DNA of 64,000 nt from Nymphaea colorata. Its lineage: Eukaryota > Streptophyta > Magnoliopsida > Nymphaeales > Nymphaeaceae. Positions within the stretch are counted from its first letter, which is position 1, and each line of letters starts with the position of its first letter. Below, piece by piece: positions 50,538 to 61,079 of the stretch. Position numbers and translations under genes: made by a program. The notes under the pieces were generated by a model. The model was not told where the DNA came from, ran no database searches, and worked only from the letters and a program-made list of their open reading frames with translations. Location: the NCBI RefSeq assembly GCF_008831285.2, contig NC_045147.1:6056334-6120333 (forward strand), in the 5' to 3' direction.

Positions 50538-51443
50538 ATGGCTGCCAATAAATCTATACAACTTGATAGAACTGAATTTGGAAATCAGCAAATAGAGGCT
50601 GCGGTTGAGTACAAAGCTTTCTCAAATCCATTCTCTTTTGGATCTACTATCAAACTTGATGGAGCCAACTATAATGTATGGGTAGAACCTTCATGTTGTC
50701 AGTCGTTGGACATGGAAAGAAATATATATTGGAAGAATATGAACCAGTTGAAAAGATTGGTAAATATGCACGGTGGGAGGAAAAAAAGAGCATAATTAGT
50801 GTTTGGCCTATGAATAGCACTCAACCCCACATTGTAGCAGGGTTTTGTTATTGTAATACAACCAAAGATATGTGGAATTCTCTTCGACAGACGTACTCTC
50901 AAGACAAGAACATCAGCAAAATTTTACAGGTTCAACAAGAATTGTTACAAATGCAGCAAGGTGACATGAATTTAACTGAATACTTTACAAAGTTGAAGTT
51001 CGCTTATGAAAAGATGAACTCCTTAAAACTGCCCCATAAGCATTGTCTCAAATCTCACATGGAGAAAATGATTGTTGTTAAATTTCTTGTTGGATTATCT
51101 TCTGATTACTCTGCAGCCAAGGCTCAAATGCTTATAGGTTCAGATTTTTCTAATTTTGATGAAACCTTCAATAGGCTAAACAGATTGGCTATTACTCTTC
51201 CTCCATCTTCGAACAACTCACAGTCATCTGCCCTTGCCTCATTTGGAGGAGGAAGAAGTGGACTATACTCTTTGCCGTGGTAGAGGAAGAGGCCATGGTC
51301 CCGGAGGACGTGGAAGACTTCAATGCACATATTGTGGTCGTCTTGGCCACTTTGAGGATAGGTGCTGGAACAAAGTGGGTAAACCTAACTCATCAGCTTC
51401 TTCGACTGTGACATATTCATCTAGTTCTACTCCAAACACATAG
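50538..51443 (+). pseudogene. Copia 6 gag
   Basis: The start is MAANKSIQLDRTEFGN. Blocks: FSFGSTIKLDGANYNVWV, a frameshift near 50680-50780, then MWNSLRQTYSQDKNISKILQ, LLQMQQGDMNLTEYFTKLKF, and after another frameshift a Gly/Arg-rich stretch and the zinc knuckle CTYCGRLGHFEDRC. Solo LTR E interrupts it shortly after. Confidence 0.85.
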
Positions 51444-51478
51444 TTTATCAGCATAGTTCCTAAGGCGAATCCCACTGC

Positions 51479-54453
51479 TGTGATGCTCGTTTTATTTTTC
51501 AGGTCGGGTCGGATCGGGTCCAGATCCAGACCCGAGCTCCACCCGTGGAAAGGAGCCCGTCGCGCGAGGGAGTTCTCCTCCCTCGACTTCTTCAGCATCT
51601 TCTTCTTCCCCTTCTTCGACTCTTTGTCTGCTACGACCGCAGCACGATGAAGAACAAGACGGTGGGTTGAGCGGCGACGGCAGCTCGTGGGTAAGCCCTC
51701 TCGACCTCTGCCTCTTCCCCTCCTTTTCCCCTTCTTCTTCCCTTTTCTCCTCCCTCTCTCACTGTTTTGCCGTCTCCCCTCTCAACTGCACGACCTCCCT
51801 CTTATAGAACCCTCTTTCTCTCGTGCTATTCCCCTCCTCTGCTATTCTCTCGCCCTCTCTACCTGCACTCTCCCCTTTTCGTCAGTGCTCTCTCTCTGTC
51901 GGCTCCCTCTCCTTAACCGTGTAATCGAACCCCTGTCTCTCTCAGCCGAGCCTCTTTTTGCCATGCCAACTGCCTTCTTCTCACGGCAAACCTCTAAATT
52001 CCTCTCCTTTTTGTGGATTCTCATCGTAGCTACTGTCGTTTGAATGGATTGCAGCTAGGGTATCTATCTTCCCCCTCTTACCAGCAAAAAGGGCGTGTGG
52101 TTGGCGACGACAGCAAGCAATCTTGGGCATTGGCACTTGATCGAACCCTTGAGGTGGCTGCCTAGACCATTGCAGCAGTCTAGACTCGTGATTTGGGGTG
52201 AGCAAGGCGTAATTGAGCCTATTTTCTTGTATATTTTCCTTTGGAACATGTATAATTATTGTTTAAGGATGCTAGAAGGTAGAAGTGATGATTTGGGATG
52301 CATGTTAGTGATTTTGCTTTTTGGGGAAAGTGTAGGATTATGTTGGAGAAGCGTTGATGCATGTCTATAATGATCATTGAGCATGATATGTCAATTTTTG
52401 AAAGCAATGGGGAAGCATGGTAGAAATTGTGATGTTGTGGGGAAGATTTAGAACCGTCTTTATGAGCATGTGGCTCATGCTTTTGCGAGCGGGTGTAACT
52501 TGGAGTTATTGGGGAAAGTATACGTAAGTTGGATGTGACTTTGATGTTGACGCCTAGACTACAGAAAGCAAATGAAAATTGAGTTGTGATGGGCTGAGCG
52601 AAGCATTGAATTTTGATGTCTGGCGGCAACGTCTAGAAGTTGGGAGGAGGCCTATTAGAGGGCTTGTTGGTCGACACTACCCGTCGACACCCTCTTGAGG
52701 CGATGACATGTACCTCAATGATTTTGTTTTAGCTTGGTTTGGATTGATAAGCTAACTAGTAGAGATCTCACCTTTTTCTTATGTCTGCAGGTACACCGGG
52801 CACGTCCCGTCGACCTTGAGCGACCAAATTCGAAGCTGGAGGCATTTTGAAGAGTTTTCTGGACGCGTGTCAGGTATGGCAGCATTCCAGGCAAATCCTT
52901 GCCTGGGGCAATGTGTGAATGTGTATTCCTAGGATCGTGGGATCCTAGGATTGTGATGTGATTGATTGATTGATTATTGGGTGAATGAATGTGTGTATGC
53001 ATGCAAATGGTTTGATATCTGATATGAAGTGTTTTGAAAAGCTATTAGAAGTCTGTTTTGAAATATCACACATTTGCATGTGCATGCTAGAATTGATAAC
53101 TGTTTAGGACAGATGAGGTGGGGTATCGAGTCGAGTGTCTCCTCGACCCCAATTGTGCATTAGAAAGCATCCAAGAATGATAACTGCATAGGACAGCTAC
53201 GAGCCCATCACAGATCGAGACTACTCTCTGTGGTTTGGCTATGTTTTTCAAAGATGTGATTATTGTGTTAATGAATGTGAATGTTGTGTTTGTTGAATAC
53301 ACATTGCCGCGGGCAATGATGCAAATGATTGAACAGAGGGTAATCGTACCCATATTGTTATGACGGCTAGCCAAAACTGTTATTGTTATGTGTAACCCTC
53401 GTGTGGAGGCAATTGGAGGTGTGAGTTCACTCGTGAAGTGAACCAACCTCATGAGCTAGCCAGTTATTTGTGTTTGTGCAAGTATAATTGTAAGAATGAA
53501 AGAATAAGAGATGAGAGGCCAGTGGGATGTGGCTATGTGTTTGGGAGTTGTCCCGCCTTCGCCACTGGTCTCGCCTGTTCGGAGCGCAAGCGGTGCAAGG
53601 CCTCAGGGTACTGTTGTGTGACGTGCTTGGAGCGTGGGCTCCCGCCTTCCCAACCTGGGTGTCCTAGGGAAGGCTGAGTATCTCTCCTTGGAATTCACAC
53701 ATCCATGGATGAGTGCCCTACCGCTGCAGCGGATGGATGGATCCATACTGTTCTGGGCCACCACGGGGGTTGTCTCTCGGCTGTAGGTCGCCCGCGGTGT
53801 GCACGTGTTTGTGTTTGCACCCATAAGAACTGTCAATTCACTGATATTGATGAAAATGATACGTATGAATGAAATGTACGTGATTAATGTGCATGTGATT
53901 GTTGTGCTTATGAATGCAAGTGACATGTTTAAACATATCTCGCATGTGATCTGAAGTGGTGTTACTGTGGCCATTGAGTGGCCTTTGCATGTCGTACCCT
54001 GACACGACATGATGATAGATTGTTTTGATGATGTTTCGTATAATTGAGCCCTACCTAAGAGGGTTTGGACTTTTACTGGCTTGTTGCCATACTGCGAAGG
54101 CTAAGCTTTCTGTTGTCTCTTTTTTTCAGGTTTTGGTGGACCAGGGGCAGCAGGTTGAGCAGATGGCTTCACTCACGTCCTACTGGGGAGGTTTTGGGTC
54201 AATTGTAGTGCCGGAGCGTCTTGTTTTGGTTTTATTGATGCCTTGTTTTTGTTAGGCATTAATGTTGTGATTTTGGGCATTTTTGTCATATGTACAGATG
54301 AACTGAAATTCTTATATAATGGAAAGCTTGCCCATTGTTTTGCATTGCTTGGCTCATCTTTTTTGAAATTGTTGTGTCGTCGTACTCCAATACCTTATGT
54401 TAAAAAAAAAAAAAATATTTGTGGTTAAGGGTGAAAAAGGTTAGGGTGTGACA
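51479..54453 (+). mobile_element. Long solo LTR, copy E, 2975 bp
   Basis: It starts TGTGATGCTCG and ends GGTTAGGGTGTGACA, flanked by the 5-bp duplication actgc (51474-51478, 54454-54458). It is inserted cleanly in Copia 6, whose frame resumes on the far side. The hairpin tcgggtc...gacccga lies near 51512-51533. It is the cleanest uninterrupted copy of the family in the window and has no coding domain. Confidence 0.87.
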
Positions 54454-54458
54454 ACTGC

Positions 54459-54948
54459 TGCTTCAGTAGATGCTACACCTCTTAATTTAAGTCCGGCTGA
54501 ACTTGATTTAATTATGGAGCATCGATCAAATACTGCACCTTCTACCTCATCAGCATCTACAGCGGTCACAAATTCAGCATACTCTGTAGGTAGAACTTCT
54601 TCTAATGGTTGTTGGATAATTAATTCTGGAGCATCTAAACACTTTTGTGGAGATACTAGTATTTCAAACCTGCAGAAATTTAATTCCCTTCAGCATCTTC
54701 GATTGGCGGATGGAAGACTATCTCCAGTAGGACATGGAGATGTTTATCTCTCTCCATCTTTGCATGTTCGTGATGTGCTATATACTCCTGAATTCCCAAA
54801 GAATTTGTTATTTGTAAGCAAACTAACTAAAGAGATGAATTGCAGAGTTATTTTTGACCCGGGTACTTGTGTATTTCAGGATCTATCGACTAGGAGGAAG
54901 ATTAGTGAAGGCCATGAGAGATGGAATCTACTTTTTGGATACATTTGA
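54459..54948 (+). pseudogene. Copia 6 protease and pre-integrase region
   Basis: After the solo LTR the frame reads ASVDATPLNLSPAELDLIME and then the protease box WIINSGASKHFCGD. The catalytic Asp of D-S-G is Asn here. It continues LRLADGRLSPVGHGDVYL, FPKNLLFVSKLTKEMNC and VFQDLSTRRK, ending in a stop at 54946-54948 after a frameshift. Confidence 0.83.
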
Positions 54949-55041
54949 TAAGGAGGCGCCATTCTTAGTTGATTCATCTTCAAGTGCTTTCCAGTGGCAT
55001 CTCAGATTGGGTCACCCATCATTCCCTAAATTTCGGCTGCT

Positions 55042-56620
55042 ATGTCCTCAGATTTCTTTCACAATGTCTATCAAGTGCGAAGCTTGTCAACTGGGCAACA
55101 GAGTCGTACTTTTTTTTCATCGAGTCAAAGTCAGTCTAGCCAAAGTCTATTTGATTTAGTTCATGTTGATGTTTGGGGGCCTAGTCGGGTTCCAAGTCGG
55201 TTGTTGTTTCATTATTATCTGTCCATTGTTGATGATTTCTCTCGTGTCATTTGGGTTTTTTGGATGAAAGACAGAACTGAAGCTCCTTGTATCTTGAAAT
55301 CTTTCATATTGGAAATAAAAACTCAATTTAATTCTTGTGTCAAGGTTGTTCGCACTGACAATGCTCTCGAGTTCAAATCTACTCATTTACTTGAATTTTA
55401 TAAATCTCATGGTATTGTGCCACATTTTGCCTGCCTTCACACATCCCAACAAAATGATGTAGTTGAAAGAAAACATCGCCATTTGTTGGATGTCGCCCGC
55501 ACAATCATGATTCATTCACATATGCCTTCCAAGTTTTGGGAAGATGCAATTTTGACCGCATGTTACCTAATAAATAGAATGTCATCCTCTTCTATAGACA
55601 ACAAGATTCCAATTCAAATTCTCTACCCAAACAGAGCTTTGTTTTCTTTACCTCCACGTATATTTGGGTGCACTTGCTTTGTACATAAACTTGGACCCAA
55701 TCGAGATAAACTAGCTTCTCAAGCAAGTAAATATGTATTTGTGGGATACTCTAAAAATCAAAAAAGGTATCGATACCTAGATCCTATATCTAATCAAGAA
55801 TTTGTCAATGCCGATGTAACCTTTCTAGAGTCGTCTCCATTCTTTCCTGCAAGTCCTTCATATCCAAAAACTGAGATGCCCCATTCTGTTCCACTTCCAA
55901 TTCCTTCTATTCCACTCGAGTCCCTTCCTTTTTCATCATCACCCACATGTTCCAATCCCTCCATTCCACGGTTTAAAGATCTTCCTCTCACATATTCAAG
56001 AAGGAATCCATCATCTAATGACCACGCACCATCTTGCTCTCGAGAGATAAGTAGTTCTGAATTACATGACATGCCTGAGTGTTCCCTTGATGCTTTTGTT
56101 CCTGATGAATTACCTATTGCACTGCATAATGAGATCAGACAATGCACGATTCATCATCTTTCTAAATTTGTTAGTACAGCTCATTTGGGAGATCATATGT
56201 GCAAATTTATTGATGTCTTGTCAGCTACATTCATTCCTATTTCACATGAACAAGCTATTTTGGACTCTAAGTGGTACCAAGCTATGAAGGAGGAGATGGA
56301 TTCTCTAATATCTCATCAAACTTGGGATCTCGTTGAACCCCCTTCCGGGGCAGATATTGTCGGCTCGAAATGGGTATTCACTATCAAGTACAACTCAAAT
56401 GGTATAGTTGAGCGCCACAAGCCACGCTTGGTAGCAAAAGGGTACACACAAACATATGGTATTGACTTCTTTGAAACCTTCATCCCTACGGCGCGTCTGG
56501 GCACTATACGCCTCATTATATCTGTTGCAGTTCATTATGGATTGAGCATGTACCAACTCGATGTTAAAAATATCTTTTTGTATGGGGATTTATCTGAAGT
56601 GGTTTATATGCAGCAACCAG
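55042..56620 (+). pseudogene. Copia 6 integrase and reverse transcriptase start
   Basis: A long open frame: HVDVWGPSRVPSRLLF, VVRTDNALEFKS and QQNDVVERKHRHLLDVA (Gly of QNG changed to Asp), then LPPRIFGCTCFVHKLGPN, a Ser/Pro-rich linker, WYQAMKEEMDSLISHQTW, VGSKWVFTIKYNSNGIVERH, RLVAKGYTQTYGIDFFETF and LDVKNIFLYGDLSEVVYMQQ. It is cut at 56620, before the YVDD box. The frame runs on into foreign leader sequence to a stop at 56686-56688. Confidence 0.87.
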
Positions 56621-57351
56621 TGCAGCCCAGCTCCGCCTTCTCTGTCGTCGCCCTAAATCCCCGTCGCTCAGCATCTGTCAGCGCCTAGCGTCGTCCATTG
56701 CTCAGCGCTCACCGTCGCCCGCCATTTTGTACTCCGTTGCTGTTGCCCGAGGCCTCCCTTGCTGTTTGCCGTCGCCTGGTGTGTGCCGATTGCCACTATT
56801 CTCTTCCTACCCGTGAAGCCGGTGGAGATGTGTCGCACTGATCTGTCAGCTCCTTCCGTCACCACCCAGCATCGTCCCGTCTGTTGTTCCTGGTTGCCGT
56901 TTGTTGTTCCTTCTTTGTGTCTGTTTCTTGGTTAGGCCTTTTTTGCTTTGGTGAACCCGACGTGGTGGAGGATTCTCATATGGGGGAGTGGATTATTGAC
57001 AGTGGTGCTACCCACCACATGACTGGCGATCCTAAGGACTTTCATGGGTATAAGCTTTCGTCTGGAAAGGAACGGGTGTCTCTTGCCAATGGTTTCTCTA
57101 TTTCTGTGGCTGAAAAAGGGAGTCTCTCACTTTTGAACAAGTTCTTAGTCCACAATGCTCTACATGTTCCTCATCTTCCCTTGAACCTCTTGTCGGTTAG
57201 CAAGATTACAAAAGAGTTGAATTGTGAACTTATTTTTTCTGTTGATCGCTGTATTCTGCAGGACTTGGTGACAGGAAAGAGGATTGGGATTGGTTTGTTT
57301 TCTGAAGGGCTATATTGTTTACCTATGTGTGCCGCTACTGCCCTCATGACA
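56620..57351 (+). pseudogene. Copia leader fused to protease region (Copia 4 group)
   Basis: A GC-rich leader like that of Copia 4 and 7 (56620-56940) is joined, without Gag, to the protease and pre-integrase coding region (56946-57351): [55 protein letters not shown] and [20 protein letters not shown]. It stops abruptly at the start of solo LTR A. An internal deletion of Gag is the simplest explanation. Confidence 0.8.
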
Positions 57352-60300
57352 TGTAACGCTCGACTCGTTTTGTAGGTGGGCAGGATCGGGTCCAGACCCG
57401 GACCTGACCCCCACTCGCGTAAGGGCCCGACGCGAGGCCCTTCTCCCTCGCCTTTCCCTTCCTTCTTCGTTGTCTCCGGTGGTCTCCTATGGCAGCACAG
57501 AGGGAGGAGAGTGACGGACGGGTGGTGGTGGCTGGAACGGAGACGGCGACGGAGGTGGCAGCGGTGGCGGCGGCGGCGGCTGGGTAAACCCTCTCTCTCT
57601 CGTGCGATTTTTCTTGCTCTGCCACTCATGCCCTTTTGTTTGTTTTGCTCTCTGTCGCACGTCCCCTCTTCTTCTCTCTCACCATTTTCTTTCCCCTCTT
57701 TCCGCTGGTTCTCTACCGCTCGACCCTCTTCTCACTCACCCGCACTCCCCCGCCTGCTCTTTCTCTCTCTTCTCACCCCACGGCCGTTTTCCCCCTTGAC
57801 CGAACCCTTCCTCTCTCTGTCTCTCCTCTCTGTCAGCGTCCCTTTTCTGTGTTTATTTCAGTTTTTTTTTTCCCCACTACTACCGTGGGTCTTTCCTAGC
57901 AACAGAGTTTGTGTTAAACTTTTTGGGCGTTTGGGGTTGGTTTGCAGTTTAGGGGACGTTTTTCCCCTCTTACCTGCTAGTAGGGTGTGTAGTGAGCAGC
58001 GACAGCAAGCAATCTCGAGCATTGGCACTTGATGGGACGTGTGAAGTGGTTGCTAGAAGGGTTGTAGCAGTTTGGACGCTTGTTTTGGGGTGAGCAATAC
58101 CTAATCAAGCTCAAAATGATGAGTATTTATCTTTTAGAGCATGTATAATTATGGTTCGAGCATGCTAGAGCTTAGAATTGATGATTTTGGGACGCATGTT
58201 AGTAATTTTGTTTTTGGGGGAAACTTAGGATTTGCGTTGGAAAGTGATGATTCATGTACTTAATGATCGTTTTAGCAAGATGGATTAATTTTCGAAGCTT
58301 TAGGGAAGCATGGTAGAGATTGTGAGGTTGTGGGGAAGATTTAGAACCGTCTTAGGGAGTGTAGCGCAGACTTCGGTAAACAGGTGTATCATGAAGTTAT
58401 TTAGGGATATATGCGTTTTGGGATGTGACTTGAGGTTGATGCCTTACTTAAAGAACGTTATTGAGAAAGGAATTAGTGATGGTTTGATTGATGGTTGAAG
58501 GCTTTGATTATTCGAGGCGACGTCAAGACGTAAAGGAGGAGGCCTATTGGAGAGCTTGTTGGTCGACACTACCTGTCGATACCCTCTTGAGGCGATGACA
58601 CGTGCCTCAAGGATTTTATTTTTGTATATGTTCGTTTTTTTGTTTGATTGGTGTAGGTATCTAGTAGAAACCTTATTCTTGTTTATGTTTGCAGGTGCAC
58701 CGGGCTCATCCCGTCGACCTTGAGTTCGAAGCTTGAGGCATTTTGAAGAATTTGGTGAGCGCGCCACAGGTATGGCAACTTTCCAGGCAAATTCCTGCCT
58801 GGGGCAATTGTGTGATTGGGTGCTCCTAGGATCAAGGGATCCTAGGATCGTGATGTTAATTGATTGACTGTTTTGTGATTGAGTATGTGTATGTTGCTTA
58901 CATGATATGAATGGATTAGAAAGATTATTAGTCATTCGATTTAAAAATGTTACGCATTGACATGTGCATGCTAGAATTGATATCTGTTTAGGACAGATGA
59001 GGTGGGGTATCGAGTCGAGTGTCTCCTCGACCCCAATTGTGCATTAGAAAGCATCATAGAATGATAACTGCATAGGACAGCTACGAGCCAACCGCAGATC
59101 GAGACTACTCTCTGTGGATTGGCTAAGTTTTTCGAAGAGGTGATTGACATGATTGATGTGATGATTGATATGAATGTGTATGTTGTTGCATATGCATTGC
59201 CATGGGCAATGATGCAAATGGATGTTTTGGAGGGTAGTTGTACCCGTATGGTATGACGGCTAGCAATGACTGTTACTGTATGTATAGACCTCATGTGGAG
59301 GTAATCGGAGGTGTGGGTGCACTCGGGAAGTGTACTAACCTCGTGTGCTAGCCAGTCATCTTGTGAATGTGTAACTATAATGATAAGAATGAATAACTAA
59401 GAAATGAGAGGCCAGTGGGATGTGGCTATGTGTTTGGGAGACGTCCCCCTTGATTGCCACTGGTCTCGCCTGTCAGAGCGCAGGCGGTGCAAGGCCCCAG
59501 GGTTCTGTTGTGTGTTGTGCTTGGAGCGTTGGGCTCCTGCCTTCCCAACCTGGGTGTCCTAGGGAAGGCTGAGTATCTCACCTTGGACGTCACACATCCA
59601 GGGATGAGTGCTCTACCGCTGCAGCGGGTGAAATGGATCCATACTGTTATGGGCCACCACGGGGATTGTCTCTCGGCTGTAGGCCGCCCGCGGTGTGCAC
59701 GTGCCTGTGTTGCACCCACAAGAACTGTTAATGCACTAAAGTTAATGAAAATGCAAAGTGTTTGACAGAATGCATGTGACTGACGTATATGTGATTGATA
59801 TGAATGCAAGTGTTATGTTTAAGCATACTTCGCATGTGACTGATGTTGTGTTAGTGTGGCCATCAAGTGGCTTTTACGTGTCGCACTCAGACGCGACATG
59901 ACGATAGATGGGTTGATATTTGTCCCTTTATTTGAGCCTTACTTGAGAGGGTTTGACATTTTTCTGGCTTGTTGCCATACTGCGAAGGCTGAGCCTTCAG
60001 TTGTTTTCTTTTTCAGGTTTTGGCGGACCCGGGGCAACAGGTTGAGCGGATGGCTTCACTCACGTCCCACTGGGGTGGTTTTGGGATTGTCGTTTGTAGT
60101 GCCGGCGCGTCATGTTTTGGTTTTATTGATGTCTTCTTTTTGTTAGGCATCAATGTTATTGATTTTGGGGCATTTTGGTCATGCACATAGAGGTGAATTT
60201 GTATGAAACAAAATGGTTATATTAATGAAAGTTCGCCCCATTGTTTTGAATTGCTTGGCTCATCGTCAATTTGAATTGTTTGGTAGTCACACCTCGATGC

Positions 60301-60363
60301 TTTATGTTTTAAAAAAAAAAAAAAAAAAAATAGTTTGAGGGTTAAAAAGGTCGGGGCGTGACA
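57352..60363 (+). mobile_element. Long solo LTR, copy A
   Basis: TGTAACGCTCG...GGTCGGGGCGTGACA, about 3.0 kb, with all family landmarks, including the hairpin cgggtccagacccg near 57388, the CT tract, and an A-rich run at 60311-60330. The flanks do not match as a target duplication (tgaca before, tatgt after), and the Copia coding text on the left does not resume on the right. The copy has probably taken part in a recombination or deletion. Confidence 0.8.
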
Positions 60364-60390
60364 TATGTAACCCTATTTTGCTGTGTTAAT

Positions 60391-60638
60391 TGTTGATAGG
60401 TCGTGTGTTTCGGGTCTGGATCCGTACCTGACCCGTCTTGTAGCCCGTGTTGGGCACTACTTAAGTCATGTAACCCTAATCCTTATGTGTTAATGATAAT
60501 CTAAGGAGAGAGAGAGAGTCTGGCTACTAGTGGGCACCAACTCCTCCTCATTCGTGGTTTTTTCTCCTTCGTGTTGAGGGTTTTCCACGTTACATCGTGA
60601 TCACTGTTCCTCTTCCTCTCCTTGTTCGTGTTTCTACA
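60391..60638 (+). repeat. Copia 7 5' LTR
   Basis: TGTTGATAGG...TGTTTCTACA, 248 bp. It shares actagtgggcaccaa, cgtggttttttctcc and gagggttttccacgttacat with Copia 4. A weaker palindrome of the GGGTC/GACCC kind lies at 60411-60435. Confidence 0.9.
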
Positions 60639-60659
60639 TGGTATCAGAGCCGTGAAGTT

Positions 60660-61079
60660 CCGGCATTAACGTGTTGGAGGAGGCGCCCCGCACTGTTTAT
60701 CGTCTGACGGAATCACTATTCATCGCCACCGTTCGACGCCAAGACGTCCGCCGTCTGCCGCCGTCCGTCCACCCGTCGCCCGTCCGTCTACCGCCGTCCG
60801 CCCTCCCGTCGCCCGTCCGACCGCCGCCGTCCGCCCTTCTGCCGCTCGTCCTCCTGCGCTCGGCGAGCACCTCCAAGCGCCGCCCTTTGCTCTTGCCCGC
60901 CAAGGGCTTTTGCGCTGCTCTGCTCCCGCGCCGTTGTCTGCTCCCTCTGCCGCCAAGCGCCTCACGCTTCGCCCTTCTGCTGACGCCGCTGTCTTCCACG
61001 CTGCATTGCTCTTCCGTTGTCCGCCGCCTCATTGCTCCCTCTGCCCTTGTTGCTCTTGTCGTTGTGTGGATCTGTCATT
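60660..61079 (+). repeat. GC-rich leader of Copia 7 with CCGCCGTCCG repeats
   Basis: Between primer site and Gag start, ccgccgtccgccc and cccgtcgcccgtccg words recur at roughly 30-40 bp. It can be translated in several frames but shows no conserved protein, and its frames differ from the Gag frame. Confidence 0.7.

Larger units (their letters stand above)
49677..56620 (+). mobile_element. Copia element 6, decayed, 3'-truncated, split by a solo LTR
   Basis: A probable 5' LTR (49677-49915), primer site TGGTATCAGAGC at 49916, leader, gag (50538-51443), then solo LTR E (51479-54453), then protease, integrase and RT until about 56620, where unrelated Copia leader sequence takes over. There is no RNase H end and no 3' LTR. 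The leader resembles 11700-12100 (minus strand). Confidence 0.85.
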
